64,000 nucleotides of DNA from Cheiracanthium punctorium (lineage: Eukaryota; Arthropoda; Arachnida; Araneae; Cheiracanthiidae): NCBI GenBank assembly GCA_038373885.1, contig JAWZYV010010290.1, positions 310,001-374,000 on the forward strand, read 5' to 3'. A model generated the notes under the pieces. That model was not told where the DNA came from. It saw nothing but the letters and a program-made list of their open reading frames with translations, and made no database searches. The stretch's first letter is position 1. Every line of letters begins with the position of its first letter. This document shows, one piece after another, positions 11,489 to 21,810 of this stretch. A program made the position numbers and the translations under genes.

Positions 11489-11886
11489 GGGTCATTCCAT
11501 GTCAAATCAACGTAGAAAATGGCACTTTACAACCTGACTCCCTCCGATTTTTTTAAAACTTGGCACAGTTGTACACTATGACCTGTAGCCAAATATCAAA
11601 TTTTAGATTTCTACATCGTTTTTTTTTTTTTTTTTTTTTTTTTTTCAAAAGTTACACATTTTAAGACTTAAAAGTAAAAGAAATGAAATACTTTACCTCA
11701 CAAAAAAGACTATAACTTCTGTTCTAATTGTGCTGCTGAAATGAATGAGGGCTCATTTTAAAGCTCTTGGTGTGAGCTTTCCAGGGATACGTAACATGAT
11801 GTCAAAACTGGAATTTAAATATCTAGGTCACTTGATCTTTGACCTTGAATATCTCAAAGCATGTCCCTTTCGTTTTTCTTGATTTT
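11489..11886. repeat. ~400-bp dispersed repeat, copy 1
   Basis: It runs from GTCATTCCATGTCAAATCAA through CTTGGCACAGTTGTACACTA, AGCTCTTGGTGTGAGCTTTC and CATGTCCCTTTCGTTTTTCT. An inverted copy with the same order of blocks is at 28236-28605. There is no coding potential. It abuts the 11888 repeat block directly. Confidence 0.8.
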
Positions 11887-12102
11887 TTACTTCCTTGTAC
11901 GGAGTATAAGGAAGTAATGTGATCCCGAAAAATTTTGGGGGCCAAATTTCGACAAAAAACCGATTTTGACTACCTCTAAATTTAATTTAAAATTTTTTTC
12001 GATGCATCTCATCGTAGGCTAGCATGCACGATCATATTAACGCGTCTGCAACTCATTTTGACCAGTGGCGAGTCTACTGTGGCCAGTTTTTCCATGCCGT
12101 CT

Positions 12103-12132
12103 GTACGTACGTACGTACGTACGTATGTATGT
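12103..12132. repeat. (ACGT)n microsatellite
   Basis: About six ACGT units grade into ATGT. The same run is in the second copy at 13929-13960, so it was present before the duplication. Confidence 0.9.
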
Positions 12133-12650
12133 AACTCGCATATCTCAAAAACTATTGGTCGTAGAATGTTGAGATTTGATATTTAGGATTGTTCTATGAT
12201 CTAGTTGTGCACCTCCCCTTTTGGTGGCAATCGAATGGATAGTTTATGTACAGGACCGCCCAAAAGATTCGAAATACATTACGCTCTATGGGCCGAAATT
12301 CATTAAACTCGCCTAACTCAAAAGCTATTAGGCGTAGAATGTCGAAACTTCATATTTTGGATAGTTGTAACATCTAGTTGTGCACCTCCCTTTTGGTTCC
12401 ATTCGACTGGATAGTTTATCTACAGGACTGCCCAAAACATTCGAAATACATTACGCTCAATGGGCCGAAATTCATTAAACTCGCATATCTCAAAAACTGT
12501 TAGGCGTTGAATGTTGAAACTTTATATTTAGGATTGTTGTAACATCTAGTTGTGCACCTCCCTTTCGGTTCCATTCGACTGGATAGTTTATCTACAGGAC
12601 CGCCCAAAAGATTCGAAATACATTACGCTCTATGGGCCGAAATTCATCAA
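12133..12650. repeat. Three ~173-bp tandem units, copy A
   Basis: Units begin AACTCGC at 12133, 12305 and 12478, each with ATGTTGA..TTTATATTTAGGAT, TAGTTGTGCACCTCCC, GGATAGTTTATCTACAGGAC and ATTCGAAATACATTACGCTC. They are about 90 percent alike by eye. Confidence 0.85.
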
Positions 12651-12909
12651 AGCGTTTTTTAGAGGTATTGGGCTATTTCAAACGACTCAGAAGTGATATA
12701 TGCTGTAAAGAGTTAGAAAATGAATTTCTCCATTAAAAAAAGTGTCTTTATCATTTATAGTTCTGCTACAGGAACACTCAAAAGATTTCCAATACATTAC
12801 GGTCAATGGCAATTTTAGGGGCATTCATCCATTTCAAGCACAATACCGTCCTACCACATAAGTTAGGTAATGGTCCGACCACGGTCACGTGCCTCCCTCA
12901 AGAACTATG

Positions 12910-12939
12910 CCAAAAGTCGCCAAGCTTGGCGACTTTTGG
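12910..12939. repeat. Perfect 30-bp palindrome
   Basis: CCAAAAGTCGCCAAG and its exact complement are joined at a HindIII-like AAGCTT centre. The second copy of the unit (about 14741-14768) has the same palindrome with one arm shifted by a mismatch. Confidence 0.9.
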
Positions 12940-13960
12940 TGTACGTGTGTGCATATTTAACTCTCAAATCTCAAAAACTATTATGAAATTTCATATATAA
13001 GAATGTTTGTAACATCTAGTTGTGCACTCTCGATTTTGGTTCCAAATCTACTGGAGAGTTTTATTTACAGGACCACCGAAAAGAATTTTCAGTACTTTAA
13101 TGTCTATGGACATCTTCAATATAATACAATTGTAGACAGTCATTGCGTTTGCGTACAATGACCGCAAAATGTAGCGACTTTCTCGACTGCGAGTTGCGAA
13201 ATATCGCCAAATTTGGCGATAGTCTGTCATTTTGTCCATGCTGAAATATCTCGCAAATGTCGTCGACATTGAGACAGTTGTTCGCCGATAATATCGCCAA
13301 ATTTGCGCCAAATATTTCGTAGTATTTATGCGATCTAAAATCGTTCATACTTTACCCTAGATATTGAATTTTTGAATCAAATATCAATGTATAATCTCTA
13401 AAAACACAAACACTGAAAAATTTAATGTCATGACTTTGAATACACTGTTTAAATCATGGCACAGGCGTGTCAATTCTTTACGGTCGACAAGTGACGAGAC
13501 GAGGTCATAGTCTTTCATTTTAAAATACGCCACTAATGTGGTCAGAAGTGAATCTAGTTTGTGATTGGGAACTCATCAATTGCATAGAAATTTTCTAGAA
13601 CTCAGCTTGGAGGTTGATTCTCTTGCTACAAAACTAACGGACATTGCGATGAACATTTTCTAGAAACGGAATGGCCGTGACAAAGCAGTGCTCAGGACAC
13701 ATCGATTTTTTACTTCCTTGTACGGAGTATAAGGAAGTAATGTGATCCCGAAAAATTTTGGGGGCCAAATTTCGACGAAAAAACTGATTTTGACTACCTC
13801 TAAATTTAATTTTAAAATTTTTTCGATGCATCTCATCGTAGGCTAGCATGCACGATCCTATAAACGCGTCTGCAACTCATTTTGACCAGCGGCGAGTCTA
13901 TTGTGGCCAGTTTTTCCATGCCGTCTGTACATACGTTCGTACGTACGTACGTATGTGTGT

Positions 13961-14482
13961 AACTCGCATATCTCAATAACTATTGGTCGTAGAATGTTGA
14001 GATTTTATATTTAGGATTGTTCTATGATCTAGTTGTGCACCTCCCCTTTTGGTCTCAATCGAATGGATAGTTTATGTACAGGACCGCCCAAAAGATTCGA
14101 AATACATTACGCTCTATGGAACGAAATTCATTAAACTCGCATATCTCAAAAACTATTAGGCGTAGAATGTCTGAAACTTTATATTTAGGATTGCTGTAAC
14201 ATCTAATTGTGCACCTCCCCTTTCGGTTCCATTCGACTGGATAGTTTATCTACAGGACCGCCCAAAAGATTCGAAATACATTACGCTCTATGGGCCGAAA
14301 TTCATTAAACTCGCATATCTCAAAAACTATTAGGCGTAGAATGTTGAAACTTTATATTTAGGATTGTTGTAACATCTAATTGTGCACCTCCCCTTTCGGT
14401 TCCATTCGACTGGATAGTTTATCAACAGGACCGCCCAAAAGATTCGAAATACATTACGCTCTATGGGCCGAAATTCATTAAA
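13961..14482. repeat. Three ~173-bp tandem units, copy B
   Basis: Units begin AACTCGC at 13961, 14134 and 14308 and carry the same internal landmarks as the copy A array. The equal unit number in both copies indicates that the array existed before the larger duplication. Confidence 0.85.
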
Positions 14483-14963
14483 GCGTAATTTAGAGGTATT
14501 GGGCTATTTCAAACGAATCAGAAGTGATATATGCTGTTAAGAGTTACAAAATGAATTTCTTCATTAAAAGAAGTGTCTTTATCATTTATAGTTCTGCTAC
14601 AGGAACACTCAAAAGATTTCCAATACATTACGGTCAATGGCAATTTTAGGGGCATTCATCCATTTCAAGCACAATACCGTCCTACCACATAAGTTAGGTA
14701 ATGGTCCGACCACGGTCACGTGCCTCCCTCAAGAACTACGCCCAAAGTCGCCAAGCTTGGCGACTTTTGGTGTACGTGTGTGCGTATTTAACTCTCAAAT
14801 CTCAAAAACTATTATGAAATTTCATGTATAAGATTGTTGTAATATCTAGTTGTGCATCTCGATTTTTGGTTCCAATCTACTGGAGAGTTTATTTACAGGA
14901 CCACCGAAAAGAATTTCAATACTTTAATGTCTATGGACATCTTCAATATAATACAACTGTAGA

Positions 14964-15225
14964 CAGTCATTGTTTGGTCCATGCCCAAAATCTCGCCGTC
15001 TGTCTCGACCTTGGCGAGTTTTGCCGAAATATCGCCAAATTTGGCGATAGTCAGTCATTTGGTCCATGCCCAAAATATCGCCATTTGTCATCGTTCTTGG
15101 CGAGTTTTGGCGAAATATCGCCAAATTTGGCGATAGTCAGTCATTGTTTGGTCCATGCCTAAAATCTCGCCATTTGTCGTCGACCGTGGCGAGTTTCGCC
15201 GAAATATCGCCAAATTTGGTGCCAA
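14964..15225. repeat. Three ~87-bp tandem units
   Basis: Units near 14964, 15052 and 15138 each contain GTCATT..GGTCCATGCC, AAAATCTCGCC or AAAATATCGCC, TGGCGAGTTT and GAAATATCGCCAAATTTGG. CGCCAAATTTGGCG is itself a palindrome. A single degenerate unit is present in copy A near 13170-13320. Confidence 0.85.
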
Positions 15226-15743
15226 AAATTCTTTCGTATTTTGTATAACTCTAAAACTTTAACCCGTAGAATTTTGAACTTTGGTATTTAGAACTATTGT
15301 AATATCTAACTGTTTTCAATATCTTTTTTGACTGCAATCGACTGGGTAATTTATTTACAGGGTCAGCCAAATGACTTAAAATGCCTTAAGGTGTATGGAT
15401 GCATTCAATTCATTGAAAGTCTGTGGTCAATTACTACTTTGGCTATCCCCAAAATCTCGCAAACTATCTCAAGCTTGTCGGCTTTTGGTGAAATATCGCC
15501 AAATAAAGTGTCAGAAGGAAATCTTTCAAATTGAACTCAGCTTGGCGATATCAAAATATTTGGCTAGAAATAGCTAAACCTTACTATTACTGATATTTTA
15601 TCTCTTTCAATCAAAATAAGTTTAGACGAAGTGCTCCGAAAATATTTTTGATTTAATAGACGTACAAGGAAGTCATGTTTATCCACATTAGTATATTAAC
15701 TTAAGTAACTACTGATCAAATATAGTGACTTTTCCCGGAGAAG

Positions 15744-16561
15744 ATGTGGCTCAGAGAAGATCGTATCTTATCAGAGCGGCAGTCATTGGCAGACCAGAGG
15801 GAAGCTAGATATGCGACAATCGATGGAACTGAAAAGAAGACAAGGTTATTGAGAATGACAGAATCTACCGCCACTTTGGAAAATGCGTTCAAATCCGACC
15901 AAGTTAGAATAAAAATCTCAGTGCTTTCACAAGTCTGCGACGCAAAGTTATTACGGACTGGGAAGCAGCACCTCTGGTATCAACTTTATTTCACAACCTA
16001 GAAAGCAAAAGTAATGCAGATGGAGAGAAACCTTCTCAACTGATTCTGTACCAATATAATAGAGGGAGGCTCGGATGACTCGCTTTGAATTACAGAGAAG
16101 GAAAAAATACTTTAAAATTTTCTTATGTTTTGATAGGAGGAAGAACAGAGCCACATACATAGAAAAATTTGTTGACGGCAAATTACACCCAAGTGTTTGC
16201 CACAAAGAACATATCTCGCTGATAATCTAATCTGGTTCAACATACTTTGGCCATGTGTCACCATCTGATTTTAAGAATTTCACTGGAAATATGGGAGAGT
16301 TTGACACGAAATCCATTGATCTTGGGACCCTCACGTGCATTCGCGGTAGTGGCGAATAATCGAATTCTGGAGAGAACAAAAGCGTCATCAGAGATCTAGA
16401 AACGCAGTTCTCTAATCTAACAAAATCTCTGCAAGGTTGTATTTGCCAACTTCACACCAGCAAACAGCCACTCCGAAATTTGTCTGTCCATCTATCAGAT
16501 GGTGGCTTCATACGATCTAGAATATTACACTTGACATAAAATGCCACGGTTTAATTTGAAG
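15744..16561 (+). other. Probable retroelement debris, unassigned
   Basis: An 85-codon open frame (15744-16001, rich in Arg, Glu and Ser) is followed by interrupted frames leading into the RNase H relic at 16562. Base composition is less AT-rich than the flanks. I recognise no domain in this part. Its position directly upstream of a pol fragment suggests gag/pol remains of the same element. Confidence 0.35.
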
Positions 16562-16735
16562 TCGGGCTTTACATTACTCATTAAAACGGATGCTCCAATA
16601 ATTGGGTGCTTGGCCTGGCACGGGCAGGACTCGGATGGTAGGCAAATCAACGAGGTGGGTCCTGAGTAATCTAGTTACTATTGTGGTTGTACTAGAGAAG
16701 AGCTGCGAACTTTACTGACTATCTTTCAATGGGAC
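16562..16735 (+). pseudogene. Ty3/gypsy-type RNase H relic
   Basis: One frame carries LLIKTDAPIIGCLAW, then DSDGRQINEVG, a single TAA at 16667-16669, then SSYYCGCTREELRTLLTIF. In Ty3/gypsy pol, the RNase H domain has this order: TDAS (first catalytic Asp), a Gly-containing strand, DGR, then Y-C-TRxELLA. The one stop falls where relatives read the Ser/Lys-rich 'YASR' turn. Only about 57 codons survive. Reverse transcriptase, integrase and LTRs were not found within 1 kb on either side, so this is a small isolated fragment of an LTR retrotransposon. Confidence 0.65.
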
Positions 16736-16747
16736 TAATTTATTAAA

Positions 16748-17075
16748 AAATATAATTTTTGCTTTCTACACACGTTTTTTCAAAAAACGCATATTTTACA
16801 GATTTCAAGCTCGATGTCCATATTTTGCATACGTCTTATTCATAATAATTTACAACTTCTAAAACCTCGGGAGCCTAATAATTCGGAGAAGTGTTTATTT
16901 TTTTTTTTTTTTTTTTGTCGATTTTTTAAAGAAGTCATATTTTTCATAAAATTCTAGATTTCAAGCTCGATGCGCAACCCCAAGACGTTGTCGTAGAACA
17001 TTCAAATTTTACACATGTCTTATATCATGTCTTATATTTATATCAATTTACACCTTTTGAGACCTCAGGAGATTA
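16748..17075. repeat. Imperfect ~165-bp tandem pair
   Basis: TTTCAAGCTCGATG at 16802 and 16965 starts two similar stretches, each continuing to a CATGTCTTAT/CATACGTCTTAT block, AATTTACA, then AACCTCGGGAG or GACCTCAGGAG. The second carries an extra ~40 bp. Origin unknown. Confidence 0.55.
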
Positions 17076-17492
17076 AGATTTCGAAAAAAAAAATTTTCGA
17101 TACACCCTACTGTAGGAACATTCTGCGATCTAGCTTGTTTAAACCAAATAAGAAAAGCTGTCTCTAAATCTTCGTGCTTAGCTGTTTTCATTCGTTTTCT
17201 CTTCGGCTCAAACAGACTGCGCTCAAACATTTGTTTAAACCAAATAAGAACAGCTGTCTCTAAATCTTCGTGCTTAGCTGTTCTCATTCGTTTTCTCTTC
17301 GGCTCAGACTGCGCTCAAATATTGATCTGATTTGAACTCGGTTTTTATTATCGTTGATAAGGTAGAATTGGCAATTCCAAACTCTTTGCAGATTTCTGTT
17401 TTTGTCCTCCGTTTCTCATCAACTGCATTAAGAAGCTCTATCTTCTTTCTAAGCGAAATGGCTGTTTGTTTTCGTGCCGATTTCTCTGCCAT
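17048..17492 (-). pseudogene. Pogo/CENP-B-type transposase N-terminus with tandem duplication
   Basis: On the minus strand an ATG at 17490-17492 opens MAEKSARKQTAISLRKKIEL, followed by TKTEICKEFGIANSTLSTII. This is the psq-type helix-turn-helix that begins Tigger/pogo and CENP-B-like proteins. A frame break near 17304-17320 leads to a second block (17048-17287) containing KRKRMRTAKHEDLETAVLIW and later ARSQNVP, the start of the second, CENP-B-type DNA-binding helix domain. In the DNA this block is duplicated: 17135-17230 and 17231-17322 are near-identical ~94-bp copies. The DDE catalytic part is absent. The relic could be the coding remnant of the family to which the TIR element at 5352 belongs, but nothing here ties them directly. 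Confidence 0.8.
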
Positions 17493-17499
17493 TGTGCTC

Positions 17500-18590
17500 G
17501 TAAAACATAAGCTAATTTACGAGAAACCTTGATATTTACTGATTTTTACCGAAAATTCAACGGTTATAACACAAAATTCACCACGTTCAACTCAAATCAA
17601 CTGACCCTGGAAACGACTAAAGAAGAAGAATGCGTTTACCTGAAATGCGTGGTAATTTCTTGTTACCAAACTCCTTTCACCCCTTCTTCACTGGAAAAAG
17701 AACAGATCAATCAGAACAACTAAAGTGCATTCCCATCAATCGCCGATTCTTTGATACAGATAAAAATTCTATTCATTAGGGGGAAGGGGAGGGAGAGAAA
17801 CCTGATGGATGATGCTATTAATACTTCTAGGATGACAAAAGGTAGAAAAACCCTTTCCCAGAATTTAATTAAAATTTATTTTCCACAAAAACGTTCTAGT
17901 GACTTGTCGCAAACATGGCACCGAAGATTAAAAATGAACTTTTTTTCGTGTTAAACGATTTTTGTTTCGTTTTAAAAGAACAAAAACGCATTAAATTGCA
18001 TATTTTGCGTCCCGGACCGTTGTGTCATTTCGTGTTAACCGATTTTTCATGTTAAGCGTTTTCGTGTTGAACGTATTTCACTGGAAAAAGAATTCATTTT
18101 TCTACTACAGAATTTAAAAATTTCCGCACTGTTCAAAATGTTTTCAAAGGTATGACAATGCATTAATAAAATGTTTAAAAGCATGGTAGAAAATAAAAAT
18201 ACGTTTGATTAAAAATTATGGCTCTATCAATAAAAACGAATTAAAATTCGTTTAATGTTGGGGAAAACACGTTGTAGGTCAACTGTTGAATTAGATCTTT
18301 CTAAAATTATGAAACAGTTTGTTTGTACGGAAAAAAAAAAACACGAAAATCACATTGCAATGTTTGAAATTCTTTTAAAAAATTAATATCCTTAAAAGAG
18401 TGCTAAAATTTTGCCTACATATCTAAAATTTGTTAATACGTCCGAAAAATATATTCACAGCAAGAATATTTCTTCGTAAGAGTGAAAAACTTAAAATTAC
18501 AACAACAAATTTAATTATTTGATAATTACGGCTGATATTGCTTGGAATAAGCTGGTTTAATTAAAGATTTTTTTTAAAAGGAACCACTAG
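17500..18590. other. Non-coding, possible pogo-element flank
   Basis: There is no gene. TTCGTGTTAA-type strings recur at 17946, 18031 and 18060, and CACTGGAAAAAGAA appears at both 17689 and 18080. This may be the subterminal region of the pogo-type element whose N-terminal relic lies just downstream on the minus strand; no terminal repeat could be fixed. Confidence 0.3.
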
Positions 18591-18596
18591 TATTAT

Positions 18597-19092
18597 TTAT
18601 AGCGAAACTCTCTCTTTTCTAGCGTTTGCACTAGCAAACCTTTCAATTATATTACTTATGTCTACTTTATCTAATTCTTCATATTCTATTGAAATGATTG
18701 ATAAATTTGATAACCGTTCTTGGCTCATTGATGATAGTAAATAATTTTTTTAATAATTTTTAATTGAAAAACTTCTTCTGCGGAAGCGATTGTAACTGGA
18801 ACTGATAAATATATTCTTAGCGAGATTGCGATATTTGGAAATGTGTCAGTTAAATTTATTATTGTAAATTAAATTTAGTATGTCCTTTGCCGTCATATTC
18901 TTATCCAAAAAGCAGTTTAACGATATTAGCTCCCCATCTATATCATCAATTAATTTTAAATGCAAGTCTTTTCAATGTTTTAGAATTTCTTTTCATACCA
19001 ATCAGACAACATGTTTATTTGTGATATAAGTTTAAACACATCATTATATTCCTCTAAAATTTCGAATAAAATTTTTGAATCAACGATTGTTT
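18597..19092 (-). pseudogene. hAT transposase C-terminus, minus strand
   Basis: Reading the minus strand in three frames gives ILFEILEEYNDVFKLISQIN, then DDIDGELISLNCFLDKNM, then FPNIAISLRIYLSVPVTIAS followed by SAEE, and finally a stretch like RFASANARKERVSL. The PVT-AS-AERSFS-type segment and the preceding hydrophobic strand are the hAT C-terminal dimerisation region of the ZMYM1-like branch. Frameshifts at about 18970 and 18870 and stops make it dead. The Helitron at 19103 begins about 10 bp after the readable homology, so its insertion may have cut this copy. Confidence 0.75.
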
Positions 19093-19102
19093 ATGACGAA
19101 TA

Positions 19103-21800
19103 TCTTCTATTATATAAATGTGAAAGTTTGTCTGTTTGTTTGTTTGTTCGTCCGGGAACTCCTCTCACACCGTTCGGCCAATCGGCTTGAAATTTTGCAC
19201 ATACACATAAAATGACATAGAATAGACCGTAGGCTGCTTTAAAATTCTGGAAATCCACCCGTTCCCCAATTTTTTACGATTTTTCGCAATTTTCAGGGTA
19301 CAAAGCTACTCAAATGTCCGATTTCAGCACATTCGTGAGCATGCGCCGAAACGGTTGGTCGCAGACCTACCAAATTTTACATACGGCTTCATTAGGACAG
19401 ATCCTAACATGCCTCGAAGCGATTTTTTCGAAATTCGAATTAGAAATTTTTTTATTTTATGTTTTGTCCGATTTATAGCAATTTTTCTCGCTTAATACGT
19501 AATAACGCCGGTAATTACACTTGCAAGAAAATGATATTTGCATCATCGGATAGAGGAAAAAAGTTTCTTTTAAAAACTGTTTGTTCGGACTGTGTAACAT
19601 AATTTGCAAATTTTTGGGGATCTTTCAAATAAAATTAAATTTGACGCTGAGTTTCGTAAAATATTTTTAAAACTGCTGCATCTTGAATTCTATCCGTCAT
19701 AACTTTTTTATATTTTGTCAAATGACGGAGCATACATTTCGCCCTCTTTTAAAAGAGAAGCCAGAGGAAAATATAAATTAGGAGATTTTTTACGAATTTT
19801 TAAGTAAAGAAGGATTTTCATTTCAATAGCATGTGCTTAAAAATTTCGGTATAATATCTGGCGGTTTGGCTGTCTTGGAGACAGTAACAATGATTAAAAT
19901 TGCCAGTTGAAAAAAATAAATAAAATTACTTTAAAATAACTGAGTTTTTGCATGTGAAAAGTGCGTCATTTTGATGTCACGAGTTTAAAATCCCTTTTGA
20001 AACTCAATCAGAATAACGGACTCACAAGCAAAACATACGCCATGCATGAAATAATTCTATATTTTATTTTACATTGCCACAAAAAGAATTGAATACTGTT
20101 TTTTACCGGAGCTGGACGCCTGTTCTTTTACCGGAGCACACAAAAGAATTCCTTCCTTCATTTCAAGCAAAACAAATTGAATGCTCTTCTGTGGCCCAGA
20201 CATGCACTTGTGCAAGGCTGTGGCCATAGCAGCAGCATTCAGCGACCCAAGCCAGGAAGCAACGATGGACACAGGAGGAAGAAATCTCTGCCTTCGGGTA
20301 TGAACAGGTTAACTAATTGTAATGCAATGGTATATGCGCAAATAAGACAGTGTTAGAAAGGTTTTTTTTTAAAAATATATAATCAGTGCTCTCTCGGTAT
20401 GGCTTAACTGGCAAGCTGAATTAGAAATCTATCTTCGCAGATAGATGCCAAGGTATAGACTCTACATTTAAAATAAGGCATAAAGCCGAAGAATTAAAAG
20501 GCATTCTACCTTTGGCTAATCGATTTTGCCGTTTAGCCCTAACAGCACCTGCACCAGTAACAGTTGCATCTAATGAAAGGTCATTCAGCAAATTAAAACG
20601 AATTAAAACTTACTTGAGGTCAACTATGATAGACAGTCGTTTAGATGACCTGTTGCTTCTGCACTCCGAAAAAGACATTGTAGATAAAATTAACTTAGAT
20701 GACACAGTAATCAAGTGGGCAACGTTGAAACGTAGGAGAATTAACTTAAAACTGGTTAATAAATAATGTAAGTACATTCAGTAATATTGATAAAGTAAAC
20801 GTTTTTGTATAAAGTGTTAGTATTTTTAAAAGGTTAATATTTAATTTAATGAGTTAAAATATTACATGCAAATCAGATTTAAATAAAATGTAAATTTGAA
20901 TTATGTAATCAAGTTGTAACTATTTTTTTTTTTTTTTGTTATCCGGGAAGGGAAGGCTGATAGCTCAGCTGTACTGCAGTGCTTTAAAGCTGTTAACGTA
21001 AATCGCCGAGATCTTTCAGGGCGTGATGGCTTGTTGCTTCCCATAATTTGGAGCATTACTTAAAAAGGTTGTTAGTGAGGCAGAAACTGAATCGGCAAAT
21101 CCATTTTTTTTTTCAGTCGGCAAATTGCTGATCTTCACCACCCCAAGATTTTCTTCTGGGATCGGGCCTGACTGATACAGATTGGCCTGAAAATTTTGAA
21201 GTGCCTGGCATAATTAGTTTATTTGTAATTATGTACCAAAATCACATGATTTTTTCGAATAACACCGTTAAGTAATTCTACGTCACGTTAATATATCCCG
21301 CGGTAGTTTCAACCAACAGACTGTAACAGAACTTTCTTTTTTCTTGGAGGTAATGTTTTTTCACAAGTAGTTATGATCACATTTTAGGAAAATGTTCTCT
21401 TCTTGCCTTGCGAAGAGCGGGTACACAACTATTTAATTATAAAATAAAACGGTTCTCCACATCATGTAGTAGCTAAGGTATTAATGGCATAACTTAAATC
21501 TAAAAAAGGGTATGATGTAGAAATAAGACATTTTGAAAATTAGGAATTTTCACTGCAAATCGTCACGCTTTTCTTTTCTAATCGCGAATGACACCGACAT
21601 AGTTTTTTTTGCGTCATAATATTAAAAAAGGTCTCAGGTCAGTACTTATACTAACTTTACAAATAAGTAATGAGTAACTTTACGCCCAGAGTCAAATCAT
21701 TTTGCTCATTTTTAGATTCCAAATCACTGGAATCAATTCGAAATATACATATAAGAAAAAGTTTCGCTCCCTACCGTGCGGAGAACGGGCACGCAGCTAG
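19103..21800 (+). mobile_element. Helitron-like element (2.7 kb, non-autonomous)
   Basis: The 5' end is A|TCTTCTATTATATAAATG, followed by GTTTGTCTGTTTGTTTG, TTCGTCCGGGAACTCCTCTC and CGGCTTGAAATTTTGCACAT. The 3' end is GCACGCAGCTAG|T. TC at the start, CTRR (CTAG) at the end, and insertion between A and T are the defining Helitron features. Candidate small hairpins lie just before the end (CTCC..GGAG, 12 nt upstream; CGTGC..GCACG, 3 nt upstream). A decayed copy of the 3' terminus (GCGAAGAGCGGGTACACAACTAT, about 21411-21433) lies inside, suggesting a fused second copy. There is no Rep/helicase gene. The cargo includes a hAT fragment at 20400-20766. Confidence 0.65.
20400..20766 (+). pseudogene. 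hAT transposase C-terminal dimerisation fragment
   Basis: An open frame ending at the TAA at 20764-20766 contains LALTAPAPVTVASNERSFSK, then LKRIKTYLRSTMIDSRLDDL, then LLLLHSEKDIVDKI. This is the conserved hAT C-terminal dimerisation region (PVTVASNERSFSKLK followed by IKTYLRSTM). Upstream codons back to about 20430 (IFADRCQGIDSTF) look like the preceding helix region, though a stop separates them from earlier sequence. There is no N-terminal BED finger and no catalytic core. The reading frame is intact for about 85 codons, better preserved than the minus-strand hAT relic at 18597. It lies inside the Helitron-like unit, either as captured cargo or as an insertion into it. Confidence 0.82.
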
Positions 21801-21810
21801 TATATATATA

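Larger units (their letters stand above)
11888..15673. mobile_element. 3.8-kb composite repeat: duplicated unit with internal arrays
   Basis: The left end ACTTCCTTGTACGGAGTAT (11889) recurs at 13712, and the right end near 15660-15673 is CGTACAAGGAAGTCA, inverted to the start. The first ~1.45 kb is repeated in the same order at an offset of 1823-1831 bp: terminus, ACGT microsatellite, three ~173-bp units, then a 'GGGGCATTCATCCATTTC' block. In the first copy the order breaks after about 13340, whereas the second continues to the right end. This looks like a TIR element with a truncated copy fused in tandem. No transposase is readable, and all open frames are repeat-derived. Confidence 0.75.

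Noticed and set aside
14824..15534. Open frames in the tandem element as repetitive proteins
   Set aside because: The frames only reflect the ~87-bp unit, are not a multiple of three in register, and break between units.
15744..16001. 85-codon Arg/Glu-rich frame as a host exon
   Set aside because: It leads into a retroelement relic, lacks splice sites I could support, and has no recognised domain.
20940..21070. tRNA-like sequence (TAGCTCAGCTG resembles a tRNA A-box)
   Set aside because: No B-box at the expected distance and no cloverleaf could be drawn; it may be a SINE trace but cannot be supported.
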